From Vitis vinifera (lineage: Eukaryota > Streptophyta > Magnoliopsida > Vitales > Vitaceae), in NCBI RefSeq assembly GCF_030704535.1, contig NC_081822.1, positions 4,331,001 to 4,395,000 of the forward strand: a DNA stretch of 64,000 nucleotides, written 5' to 3'. Shown here piece after piece: positions 49,701 through 60,732 of this stretch. Position 1 is the first letter of the stretch; every line of letters starts with the position of its first letter. Both the position numbers and the translations under genes were made by a program. A model generated the notes under the pieces. That model worked only from the letters and a program-made list of their open reading frames with translations. It did no database searches and was not told the DNA's origin.

Positions 49701-52700
49701 GAGAGCTGCCATTTTCCACTCTTTCTAATATTATAACAAGTGCAATATTACCCTGTATAAGTAAATAGATTAAAATACTAGTAGAACAAAATGTTTACAA
49801 GAGAACTTCAGAAAGCCAAAATATAAAAATGTAATAACAATTACCTTCATCAAACGAATTTGGCCCTCAGTCCTTTGGCCTGGTTCCAATCCTTCAACCA
49901 CTGACAATGCTGTTTTATCAAACTCAAGCTACAAAAATTATATTTGCATAATTAAACCCCATTCACAAAAGAGACGATACATCAAACCAAATAGAGTTTT
50001 TTACCTCATATTTTGTTATTTCTTTGAATCGGTCGTGTCGGAAAAATGTAGCACACCCATCACTTATAAATTGATTAGCTGTGTACACCTGCAAGAAATC
50101 TGATAATATCATTTTTCTAATTATGAACAGATAGAAATATGCACCACTATCAAACTTCTTTATGAATGTTTACCTAGTTGGTAAATGAGAAAAAACACAC
50201 ACATGGATCTGATGTTATGAGTCCTGAAAAAACACATACAGGGGCACTTTGGGATTTGATGTGAAGAATCTCTTAGCAAGAGAGGTGGGCTACTACACAG
50301 GATAGCATAAGCTTTTCTTTTTAACCCTTGATCCTAAGCCATTGAACAAGGCTTGAGTACACCATGGTACCAACTGCGTTTGAAATTAGGCACAAGCTCA
50401 CCCAATTGACAAACAAAACTAAGATGGAGAAAAGAGAGAGCATATGCATAGGAAGGAGCAAATACCAAGGGTGAGAAATGTTAGTTCAAGAGGTCTAAGA
50501 ATTTAATCTTAAGCAACTTAACTAACCCAAAATCAAACAAACAAGAAACAAAACAGGAATATGGTACTTATCGGATTAAAGTGGCTGAGGTGTGACAAGG
50601 CATTATCCTTAAAGTAGATTCGCCCTCAAAGATGAACCTTGGTGTAGAAGGGAACTGACGTCCTACCTCCATGATACAACATTTAGGAACCTCGCCTAAG
50701 GTGCACTTCGTAGGCGATGGATAGTACAACTAGAACTTATGAGTCGGAAGTTCCCCCAAAAAATGTGAAGGATGAAAGGACTGCAAAAGGAAAGTTGCAG
50801 CAGAAGTATGGTCCTCGGATGGTTGTAGGATGCAGCAGGCTCAGATGGATGCAGACTGCACTAGGCTCGGATGGCCATTAGGCTACAACACTGTAAAAGA
50901 TGATTGCAGCAGGATGGCAGATGCAGCAGCGGACGGTGGTTGCAACAACAAGAAGGATGGAAATATGCCTCGGGTGCTGCAACAAGGATGGAGGTTGTAG
51001 CAACAGGAAGGAGGATGGCTCGGGTGCTGTTTTTAGTAAGTATTGGAAGCAGACAACAAAGGCAAAGAGAGAGCAGAAGAGTCGTCCAGAGAGAAAGTAA
51101 GAGTCATGTGAATGAATGACTTTGGGGAAGCAGGGGCTTTTATAGGTAGAGTCTAATAGGACTCCGAACAACCACAACAAAATAAAATTAAAAAATGATT
51201 GATTAATTGAATCATTTTCATTCAACCTCCCTTGACCCGATCTCTCCTCTAATTGGGAAGACTTGGCACTAAGAATGACCAAGTTAAAAATTAAATGAAA
51301 AAAGAATTTTAATTTTGAAATTGTAAAAGGCTACTGGACTAGCACAAGAACACAATTTGGGGGTGGTGGCGGATTCCCCCTATGTGAGATGCAAGCATAC
51401 ACAATGCCCATTAAGGCTTTTTGGACCGAGCCATCCAAAATCCCACTGGAATGGGCTTCATTTACCGAGACTCCCACTTACCTCTCCACAAAAGGTTTTC
51501 ATCCCTTTCCAATGTGGGATTGACACCTTTTGTTTTCTCCTCTTAAACACAACTCACACACTTTTCCAGCAAGAAAAAGCCCTCACAAATAGAAGTTTCT
51601 TACTTGAGGCACCTCATGTCCAAAACATCTAAAAACCCCAACCTTGAAAATAAGGCTTTAAAAGACAGAGACATATACCAAAACAGTAAACTTCTCGTAG
51701 AGCTACGAAGGAAACCAAAAAAAAAAAAATTATTTAGACTAGAAACCATGAATATATTACCATTTCATATGGTGCAATGAATTAGTTTTTGCAGTAATCT
51801 AAACCTCTATTTGAAGATACATATTGATCTACTTAATAGCGTGTGCTTGTGTACATAACTATCATAGGTTTTGAATCACCATATTGATACACTTATTAGC
51901 ATGTGCTAGTGCACATAACTATCATAGGTTTTGAATCACCAACTTTCTAGTTGGTACAAACACTTGAAATCATGTCCCCACTTGCTCAACCATCAGATAT
52001 ATGCACAATGCTTGGAACCCACACAAAAATTACCTGCAAGGCTTTTTTCTTGTAAGTAACTGAGTAGCCACGTTTTGTTAGCTTGGGTTTAAAGTAATTC
52101 TCCAAATGATCACTTTGTACCTGCTCACCCAAAAATGAAGACAAAATAAGCTAAGAATGTAGGATGCCACAGGGCATCACCAGACCAGATTATTCAAATT
52201 ACATGCGACAGAAGTCATGCAGATAAAGTAGGGTGAGGAAAATTTTCACCTCCTGGAGACAGATGATATCTGCATCATATCCAGTAATCTCAAGGAGCAA
52301 ATTTTTCCGACGATACTCCCATGCAAGAGCCCATCCAGGACATTTTACGTGTGCACTCCTACTAGCATAAATGTCGGAAAGGATGTTATAGGATAGCACA
52401 CTAAAAGTATCAGCATTAGAAGATTGAGACTCAAAAACGATGTTCCTAGGTTCCTTCAGGTGTTGAATTTGGATCATATGACGAGGGCAAGGGTGGGGAG
52501 GAATGATTACCGGATCAGTCATGATGCTCTTTATTTCAGACAAGGGAAATCCAAGTGAACAATCTATTGCTAAAGATTCAAACATCAAACAGAAGCCAAA
52601 ATCATCCATTGAGGGCACATAAGTTTCTGATGAGCCCACCTTAATCCATGTTTTCCCTTCTCGTTCCACCAGTGTTTCACTCTCAACAAATATTGAGTCA

Positions 52701-54464
52701 ATTCCAAAGTCAGTCCAAGAGCCACTACTTCTCAGCCTTCCCATCAAACTGTAACAATCATTTGAAGCCTTACTGACACTTTCAGCAGCAAGACAATGAC
52801 GTGCCTTGTGTTGCGGCCATAAATCTAAGAAGCACTGCTTAGAGCAATAGTAACTTTCTCTGACAGGCATATCTAATGCCACACAAGACATACACTGGAT
52901 GGTAGCAAGCTGAAGATGGTGCACAGAACAAGTAATCTTTTCCCGGTACCTGTTTATGTCAGATTTACATGATTATGTCCTGCCAACTCAATACAAGATC
53001 AACTATATAACAAGGAATAGTGAGCATGAATGGGTAATTACTCGTTAGTATGTTACACAAGATATACACTGGATAGCAGCTATCCCAGCATGGCGCATAA
53101 AACATGTAATCTTTTCAGTTACCTGCTTATGTGATAAATATGTTATATATATGGTCCCAACTCAAGATAAGTCAAATGATACCTGGTAAAGACCAAGTTA
53201 TAAATTGGCCAGCAAAGTACAATAGGTCCTACCACCATATAATGCCAGCCTATTTCAACACAACAGTTTAAAGGTACATAACATAAACTTAGAAAAGGAC
53301 ACACCTGCCAGAGAGTTTTGCAGTCAAATTAATATGGTGTATGCTGCTGCAAATGTGTGTGTATACCCTTGTATCCCAGAGATTTGTGTTCAAAGATAAA
53401 ACCATATTACCTTAGGACACAAATGCCTATGGGATACGGAAGAGGAATAGATTCATATAAAATAACCTTCAGTCAAGGTGGATTGAGAGAAGTTAGTCAA
53501 TTTCTTGGTTAGAGGACGCAACACGAAAGATCCTTTTGTTTTGTTTTATGTGCTTGAAAATTGGATCAATTTGCTACCAACCCTTTAATTAATCAATTAA
53601 GAGAAGAAAAACAAAACAATCAATTATTTTTTTTTGACTTGATGAACAAAATACTTGTGCTTATCCTGCTTAAAAAAAACCATTTGAGATTTCTGGTTCA
53701 CGGTGTGTCCTTTCTACCCTTTCCAAAAGGGCACAAAATTTCATCCCTGTTGTTATTACAATCATTTTTTTTTTCTCCCAGAAAACTATTTCTTCATCAG
53801 ACAATTTCGCAGGAATGGTAAAGTTTGTAACACTCAATGGCCTAACACGCGAAAATTTGCTAAATAAAGCCTGTTTGGCACTCTCTTGTTTAGTAACTGA
53901 AATGGAAAAAATGCAATACATTAGTGAATAGATAGTCCATTAAAATCATGAGGGTTTTGAGCAACAGATAGAGAGATTCGCCCCCCTGTATTCTCTTTCT
54001 TGATAAAGACTCATGATCGTTCCAAAAAGACAAAAAGAAAAACACTAAATCATTCACCGCGAATAATACATCAAATTTAGATGCAAGAAGTTCAACCAAG
54101 AAAACAAAAAACCAACAAAAGACATTGCCCTAATATTTTCCAGACAAAGCAAAATCATCTTGCATCGCAAGATACATATAAAAAAAAATGCGAATATATC
54201 AAAAAAATAAATAAATGAACAACAAAAATAAACCAAGCCCTATGTGAAATCAATTCAAAAGAACAAATCAAAGAACGAGAAATGATGATCAGATGAAGTA
54301 GAGGAGACCAACCAACTGAATTTTTTGTTATGCTGGGGAGCTGGAAGGGAGGTTATGCCCAAAACTCGAACCGCGGGTTTGAACTTGAGGCCGACGACCG
54401 GAGTAGTGTAGGGAAGGGTCACATTCACTTTACATGTGAGGCTTTCGGATTCTTGCAAACCCAT
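46729..54464 (-). CDS. CCR4: CCR4 poly(A) deadenylase (carbon catabolite repressor 4 homologue)
   Basis: Eleven exons on the minus strand: 54464-54313, 52949-52250, 52120-52034, 50088-50005, 49928-49845, 49752-49672, 49585-49532, 49447-49359, 48932-48818, 48383-48242, 46922-46729, giving 593 aa, close to Arabidopsis CCR4a/b. Catalytic subunit of CCR4-NOT; removes mRNA poly(A) tails in the cytoplasm. The N-terminus has a MYND-like zinc finger (CMSC, YYCSKQC, HKARHC) in place of the leucine-rich repeats of yeast and animal CCR4; in plants this finger contacts CAF1. The exonuclease-endonuclease-phosphatase domain shows SYNILSDIYA, ICLQE (Mg-binding Glu), GDMNSLPGS and SDHIAL (catalytic His), so it should be active. 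The start at 54464 is the first ATG in this frame; a uORF precedes and overlaps it. Intron 3 is about 1.9 kb and repeat-rich. Confidence 0.95.
50560..51820. other. insertion-like sequence in CCR4 intron 3
   Basis: The unusually long intron 3 (50089-52033) contains a GC-richer block with many GCAGCAGGATGG-like and GGATGG repeats near 50860-51020. This resembles worn repetitive DNA and not an exon. Frames here (for example 50878-51282) show no known protein. Possibly an old transposon. Confidence 0.3.
51821..51940. repeat. 60-bp tandem duplication in CCR4 intron 3
   Basis: 51821-51880 and 51881-51940 match at 54 of 60 positions. Both end CATAGGTTTTGAATCACC. Purely intronic. Confidence 0.9.
53053..53135 (-). 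pseudogene. decayed duplicate of the 5' end of CCR4 exon 2
   Basis: In intron 1, about 170 bases from the true exon 2, is a second version of its first ~70 bases together with the acceptor (minus strand GCAG|GTAACTGAAAAG against ACAG|GTACCGGGAAAAG). The coding likeness is clear: EKITCFMRHAGIAAIQCISC against EKITCSVHHLQLATIQCMSC. One base is missing near the start, and joining it to exon 1 gives an immediate TAA. It can act only as a pseudo-exon or poison exon. Confidence 0.8.
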
Positions 54465-54493
54465 GTCAAAAACCTGGCATTCACTGCTTTCAT
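54425..54493 (-). CDS. upstream ORF overlapping the CCR4 start (22 aa)
   Basis: Minus-strand ATG at 54493, TGA at 54427-54425, 22 codons (MKAVNARFLTWVCKNPKASH..). It begins 29 bases before the CCR4 ATG and ends 37 bases inside the main frame, in another frame. If the TATA box at 54547-54554 is used, this ATG would be about 25 bases from the cap. Such an overlapping uORF would usually lower translation from the main start. The peptide itself need not matter. Confidence 0.45.
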   Translation of the reverse strand: MKAVNARFLTWVCKNPKASHVK

Positions 54494-54546
54494 CAACGCA
54501 CACCACTCTCACTCTGCCTCAGAGACAGAAGAGAATGGGCATATGC

Positions 54547-54554
54547 TTTATATA
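54547..54554 (-). promoter_or_regulatory. TATA box of CCR4
   Basis: TATATAAA on the minus strand, 83 bases upstream of the CCR4 ATG. It predicts a start near 54515-54522. Confidence 0.6.
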
Positions 54555-55419
54555 GAGTCCCTTTCGCTTCGGTCTATGACGCGAAGACAGGCATTTGTAG
54601 GAGGGGCAAAAGGGGAAATGCATTGGATTTAATTTACGGGGTGAATTCATTTTACCCCTCTTGCCTCACTTGATTCTATCCTCTACCATTTACGGCCCGC
54701 CGTTAGATCCTACCGTCACGATTTTTTCATTTCTTACACACATGTTTATTACGTACTTAAATAGATATTGCATTTATTTTATCCTCTAATTCTTTTTATT
54801 TTTTAATTGTTAATCAGGGATTTCAAGAAGCTTAGGGCTTGTCTAGAAACGTTATAAAAAATATTTCTTCAAAAAATAATTTTTTAAATAATAATTTCTA
54901 AAAATAAAATTATTAAAATGTTTTATTATATTTTTTTTTTAAAATTTGAAAGGTAGAAAATAAAAATATAACTTTACATACCGAATGTAAATTGTTTGTT
55001 TAAAATTTTGTATGGAAGATACGGTCACTTTCTTCATAATTTCAATCAAGTCTTGAAGAGGCGTTCGCTTTCTTGGTGACGGTCTAAGGATGTAATGGTC
55101 TTTCAAAATAATGAAGAGGGAAGGAAAAAGCGGAAAGGAGGGAGGAGGCCAAGAAGGCGGTTAGATGGGAGCGATCACGTAGAAGTACTTCTGTTTGGTT
55201 TCCGAGGAAGTATAGGAAAAGAAAGGGACTTGGTGCCCGCTGATATCAATCTTTCTGATTCCCACTCTATGATTTCTTTCTCTAAATTTTAGTTCTCGTT
55301 CTCTTGTTTTCCTTTTCTTCTTCGTTGAGATGCAACTGCCGCCAAACATGTGCTTAAGATTCTCAGAACTTTGATCCGAAAAAAAAAAATTCATACACAA
55401 GCTGAAGCTGGAATTCTAA

Positions 55420-55605
55420 TTCATTTCTCTTTTGAGTTTTGACAGTGAACCCCATGTTAACATTGTAGAGGAAGGGGAAATCATCAAAGACCTCATCTGG
55501 AGGGATAGAGTCTCAGATTCGACCCTGGATGTTGCCGCCTCGGTTAATGATTCTGATCAGGAGCCACTTCAAATCAAATACATTGATAAAGAAGATGACG
55601 GATGA
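55420..55605 (+). pseudogene. possible orphan exon or gene fragment
   Basis: An open stretch without an ATG reads SFDSEPHVNIVEEGEIIKDL, then IWRDRVSDSTLDVAASV, then EPLQIKYIDKEDDG and a stop. The composition is protein-like (acidic, no simple repeats), unlike its surroundings. It is preceded by a pyrimidine tract and a possible acceptor (TTTTGACAG at 55437-55445). The upstream frame 55095-55289 (Lys/Arg-rich start, then VLLFGFRGSIGKERDLVPAD) could be another piece of it. I do not recognise the family; it may be a decayed gene. Confidence 0.3.
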
Positions 55606-56308
55606 AGTCCTGCCAAAATCGGTAGTAGGGGATAAAATTTCAAGACAGTAAGAAAAAATAAAAAATAAATTTATATATGTTTTTAGAATAATAAAAAAAG
55701 ATATAATTATAATTTGATATTTTAAAAATAAATAAATAAATAAAATGAATGCTTTTGTATAAAATAATATAAAATATAAATTGGTTCGAGTATATTTAAC
55801 TTGTCTAAACTTTAGTCAAAATCTAACTCAAATTGAATTTTTATTAAAAAAATTTAGTTATCGCATCAAAATAGTGTTTTACCTCTAAATGTTCAGTCAA
55901 CTGTTACATGTCAATGCATTTCAATAAAAACCAGTTACAACTCATATGTTGATTTTTCAACATCTGTGGATTCAGACCTCCAATTAGTTTCACTCAAAGT
56001 TTATTTTGGTTATGGATAGATCACCAAAATTTAGGTTCATGAGTAATGACAATTGTCCTATAAAAACTTGTACTATTCTAATGGTTCCTTAACCAAACCA
56101 CTACTTATGAGTCATCACGTGTTTAAAGCCTCACTAAATCTAAACTAAATATTGAAAAGGATTACTTTAAAGTTCTGGATGAAGTTAGATTAACTCGATC
56201 AATCTGCACTCGTAACACCAATTGATGAAATATTATTACCAAATGAAGAAAAATAATCTCCATATTTTAAAATTGTAAATATAACCTCAAATATACCAAA
56301 ATATCCTC

Positions 56309-56356
56309 TATATATATATATATATATAGATAGATAGATAGATAGTGAGAGAGAGT
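56309..56356. repeat. compound (TA)n(GATA)n(GA)n microsatellite
   Basis: About ten TA units, then GATA units, then GAGAGAGAG. Confidence 0.85.
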
Positions 56357-56919
56357 TTAATGGAGAGTATTTTTGACAAAAAAAAAAAAAAATCTCTTAT
56401 TTTGAAAAAGTGGAGGCCATTCTTGTGAAATATAGGATCATATTTTGATTTTAATCAAATATTTATAAAATATTGCATTTGTAAAGCTTGAATGGAAGAC
56501 ACATCAAGCTTAAAGAATTTTAGGCTATACTTGGTTTTTGAAAAATTGGAGAGAAAAAGAGAGTAGGAAATAGAAAAGAAAAGTAAAAGAGAAAAAAAAA
56601 ATTAAAATCAAAAAATTATTTTTATATACCACTTTAGATTCATTTCATTAATTTTAATTTTTTATGTAAAAAATTAAATAATTTAAAAATATATAAAATT
56701 TTAATTATGTTTAATTTTCTTTAATATTTTTCATAGCATAATCAAATGAGAAAAATCACTCTCCTTGATTTTTTTTCCTTCTTTATATTTTCAAGAAATG
56801 AAAACATAACCGCAAAAATCATGTACAAATATACATAACAGTACTGACATAGAAGACCGCCTTTTCCTGAGAACCGGAAATTCAAATTTGGAAGACAAAC
56901 GAGAGAGAGCACGGAGGGA

Positions 56920-57286
56920 ATGGAGATGGAAACCAAAGACGACTTTCTAAAATCTCAGATCGCTATCCGCTGCGCCAAAGCCGCAGTTCTGCTTTCATGT
57001 CTGAAGACGTCCCAGAATTGCAACTTGAGAGCTACAATCGACTATGGGAACGAGGTAAAAATTGCTTTCTCTACATCTCTCTTGAATTTGCGAATCTGCA
57101 ATTTGCGTTGTGATTTTAGATTTTGTTCAGGAGAGAGAGATTCTGAAGAGAGCTATTACGGATCTGAAGATAGAGTTAGTGAAGGAGCGTAGAAAGATTA
57201 AGCGGATCAAGGTTTGCGGTTTGGTGGAGCTGGTCATAGTGCTGTCACTTTGCAGTTTCTGTTTGATACTCGCCATCAAATACTGA
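56920..57286 (+). CDS. small coiled-coil, probably tail-anchored membrane protein of unknown function
   Basis: Two exons, 56920-57054 and 57131-57286, giving 96 aa. Starts MEMETKDDFLKSQIAIRCAK. The middle is highly charged and helical (EREILKRAITDLKIELVKER, then RKIKRIKV), followed by one hydrophobic segment (GLVELVIVLSLCSFCLILAI) and the C-terminal tail KY. The layout is a cytosolic coiled coil with a C-terminal anchor of about 20 residues. The intron is 76 nt with a good donor (GAG|GTAAAA) and acceptor (TTGTTCAG|GAG). I do not recognise the family; Met3 is an alternative start. The open frame across a correctly spliced intron argues for a real gene. Confidence 0.65.
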
Positions 57287-58818
57287 GATTGATTAGTGCG
57301 TTGAAAGCGACTCTTACAACTGTGCGCTCTTTTATTGCTTCAACTGGTTATTTACAATTGTGGAGTTTGAATTTTTCTCGGAAGACAATGAACTCTGCTC
57401 CTGCTTCAATGAAGGGAATGTAAACTTCGTGGTCATGCTTACATATGCTGTGAACAGATACCTATTTTTCTCTTGTAGAATTGGTATTTGCTTGGTTGCT
57501 GAGGAAATCACGGTAGACAAACAAAACAAACTTCAAATCCCATGCTTTGTGTTGTCCTGGTTCCATTAAAAATATGAAAGCCAATCTATACAAAGCTAAA
57601 TTGTTCAATACCGAGCTTCCATTTCCTTAGGTCGCTGAAATTGGATTCCGTTCCCCCTCCCCTTTCTAATTCGTTATTTCCTGTATTTTTGTCAACTGCC
57701 AGCCTGAGTTTTCCTTCACTCACATTGGCTCATCTTTTTAAGATCACAGAAATGTGACGCTGAGGAAAGAAATAAAAGAAAATTTTGTGGATTTAAGCTA
57801 AAACTTAATATTTATTACTTAAAGATTTAAGTTGACTTTTAATTTATTAATTTAAAATTTTATTATTTATTATTCATTTTTAGGTATTAAGATTATTTTG
57901 TAAAATTATTTAAAAATTTATTCTAAATTATTAAATTGATATATTTACCTTTACTAATTTTAAGTAATATTTATGCTCATTAATTTTAACTCATATTTAT
58001 TCTTATTTGATGTGAAATCCTAATTTTTAAATATACTCTCATTATTATAAGTAAACGAAGTAAAAAAGATTTAGGATTAAGAATAAGTTAATAAAATTAT
58101 TAAGTCATGTTAAATCATTAAGTTGATTTGTCAAACATTTTCTTTGTATATCCATATTACTTCTTTGTGCTTATAAGATCAGTTCAAATTATTAGTTACC
58201 ACTTGAATGCATTGGTGCTGATAATCAAATTTAATTTGGAATCCTTGCTCTCTTGTACTTTTTGGTTTTGGGGTCTATATCACTAGAGCTCAATTTTATT
58301 TTATTTTTTGGTGGGGTTGCTACTTGCTAGGGTCTGTAGAAGAAAATTACATTCCAGTCAAGGGTGGAATTGAAGTGGCCAATTTGGAAACTGCGGATAA
58401 TAGTTCACAGTTTTATTATGGATGAAGGCCTAAGCGGAAACTTGTGAGAGACAAGGAACGGCTGCATGGCTCCGTGTCCATAGTGGACTTTCTTTTGCCT
58501 TCAATCAGAAGAAGCTCTCCCTTGTTCGCCTTGTCAGGAAGTATAATGCTTGGTTTTTCCACAAGTTCCTTTGTGTGTAAATTGCTCTCGATTTTGAAAA
58601 AGGAAAAAAATATGGTACTATGTGTATTGAACAAGTGATGCTTCATGTCTAAAATTATATTCAATGACTGAATTTCATGAACTGTTCGTTATTAATGTTA
58701 TTATTATTATTATTTGTAAAAGCAATTCATAGAATTCATTTATGATACAAGCATTTTTCTAATGGAAGATGCCAAACATTATATAGAATTCATTTTTGGT
58801 ACTAACACTTTTCTAATT

Positions 58819-58850
58819 AATGATGCCATTCTTGGAACAATGGCATCATT
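58819..58850. repeat. perfect 12-bp inverted repeat with 8-nt loop
   Basis: AATGATGCCATT, spacer CTTGGAAC, then AATGGCATCATT. It could form a stable hairpin in DNA or RNA. It lies in a short direct-repeat area, so it may be the relic of a small transposon end. Confidence 0.8.
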
Positions 58851-60240
58851 TACATGGGCAAGCCAGTAAAGCATTTTTCCAGGAGAGCACTCCATTCTAA
58901 AAAACTTGATTCAAGATTATAAGTTGCCTTATATGTGCTCTTTTGAGCTAAATAGTAAATACTGTGTCATTGGCATTCCTCTCATAACTCCTCATTGCAC
59001 TTTGGAACCTAACGTATCAACAACAAAAGCTGCAATAACAGTCATTCCAAACCAACCAGATGACACAAACCACTCCGGTCTCTCATATAATGTTGCAAAT
59101 TCTTGAAAACAGTTGGAACCTAAATGCTCATAGTGGTCATTTAGCTGCAATGTCTAAATATTAGTCATGTCCACAACCCAAACAGTGGCAAGTTCTGGAT
59201 AGCCGCACCTGTGTACTTACCTGTATATCCAAATCCAATGAAGGTGTCAAATCACACCATGCCAACTGCAACGGAATACAATTTTGCTGCAGTCAAGAAT
59301 ATGCCCTCCATACAATTTCTTAAATTCTCTAGAATCTGATAGTCTAAACAAACTAAACCAGCAGTAAGACAGTTATCCAGACAAAACAAGTACATCTCGT
59401 GTCTTACAATAATGCAATAGAAGACTCTTCTACTCCGATTCCTTTATGCAGGACAAAGTTCATTTACTCCAGATATAGTGAGGCAGTCAGATGAATCACA
59501 TTCGAATTGTCTGCTCTGAAGCTTCAATATTTGTCATTGCATTATCAACTCCCTGAATTTTAAAGCATACTACGGTAAAATTTTTGACCAAATTATGAAG
59601 TAAATTAGAGTAATATACATATATGTATCCAGCCCTATGTCAATTTACAACAGGGAAATAAGCAGCTATTCAAACTTCCCATTTAATGCAGGAAAAAGTT
59701 CTGCAGGTAAATATATGTTTTGGTGGTTGCTTTGCATGTTTTTCAATATTCTTTTCTTTTCTTCTTTTATCATTTTTTTTTCCTTTTTTCCTCTCCTTTT
59801 TTTCCATAATGCTTTTAGAAGGTAAATCCATGATCACAATTGCAATGAATAAATAAACCTATATGATCTACCCTCTCAATCACAAAGGCCAGATTCCAAA
59901 ATACCTGAAAAAGGCTTAATTGCAGAACATTGTAAAAGAAGATATAATACATTATAAACTGCATGATCCACCCCAATCTTAATGAGTGGTGTTGCCTTGT
60001 GATTAGTTTAATGAAGAGAGCTGCTTCAGACTAAGCTGTTTCTCTTCTTTTTGTTTCCTTTCTCTTCGTTTTAGAATCTCAGCCTGCATCTAAACAGGTT
60101 TTGAAAATTGATAGTCCATGGTGTAATGGTGATCACCATGGAATGGTGCTAAGATACAATTCCACTTATGACTGACAATGAGAGAATTATTACTTCTTAC
60201 GGGGGAAAGCAAGACCTACCTGTTAATCCCCATGTCTCAA

Positions 60241-60388
60241 ACTATCTAAATGGTGTCTAATCTCATAGGGCCACGGGCAACCTCAGGCCATCTGATAACT
60301 GGTTCCTAACAATAAAACTACCTAAATGGTGTCTGATCTCATAGACACAGGTAACCTCAGGCCATCCAATAACTGCTCTTAATAATAT
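60241..60388. repeat. ~76-bp direct repeat, two copies
   Basis: 60241-60316 and 60317-60388 share ACTA.CTAAATGGTGTCT.ATCTCATAG and AACCTCAGGCCATC..ATAACTG. The second copy lacks several bases. About 350 bases downstream of the ZYP1 stop, so possibly within its 3' UTR. Confidence 0.75.
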
Positions 60389-60732
60389 TATTGTTCAATT
60401 TTTATTTTTTATTTTTCAAGTATTTTTTAACTTGAACTTTGTCCACAGACAAAGCCTCCAACGATGTCATTAAGCTGTTGGAAGTCCTCCAAGCCTGCAG
60501 TTAGGTATCAATGGGACACAAGGCCAACGATGATGGGAGAGAAACATGGGAATATTTTTAGTTATAAATGGATATAATAGATATCACATCATGGTAGATA
60601 ATAGATATAATGAAAAATCAAATTCCCTAAGAGAATGGTAAGTTCAGTTGGTCAGAAACATCACCACTTAAATAAGGGAAATTTGATTGTTCTCAAGAGA
60701 TTCAGGAACAAAATGGTTAGTCACAAGTACCT

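Larger units (their letters stand above)
54555..56919. other. intergenic DNA between CCR4 and the small membrane-protein gene
   Basis: The two genes are divergent. Most is AT-rich. The plus strand holds two protein-like pieces (55095-55289 and 55420-55605) listed separately, and a TA/GATA/GA microsatellite at 56309-56356. Poly-A/T runs are frequent. Confidence 0.4.
57287..60732. other. intergenic DNA between the small membrane-protein gene and ZYP1
   Basis: Holds the 3' UTR of the plus-strand gene, AT-rich spacer, a 12-bp perfect hairpin at 58819-58850, short direct repeats near 58725-58830 and a ~76-bp direct repeat at 60241-60388. The frame 58444-58638 is not recognisable. Confidence 0.45.

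Noticed and set aside
50878..51282. 134-aa and overlapping frames in CCR4 intron 3
   Set aside because: Low-complexity, repeat-derived, and present on both strands; no recognisable protein.
58444..58638. 64-aa frame MRDKERLHGSVS..
   Set aside because: No splice context or family likeness; kept only as a note, since composition is somewhat protein-like.
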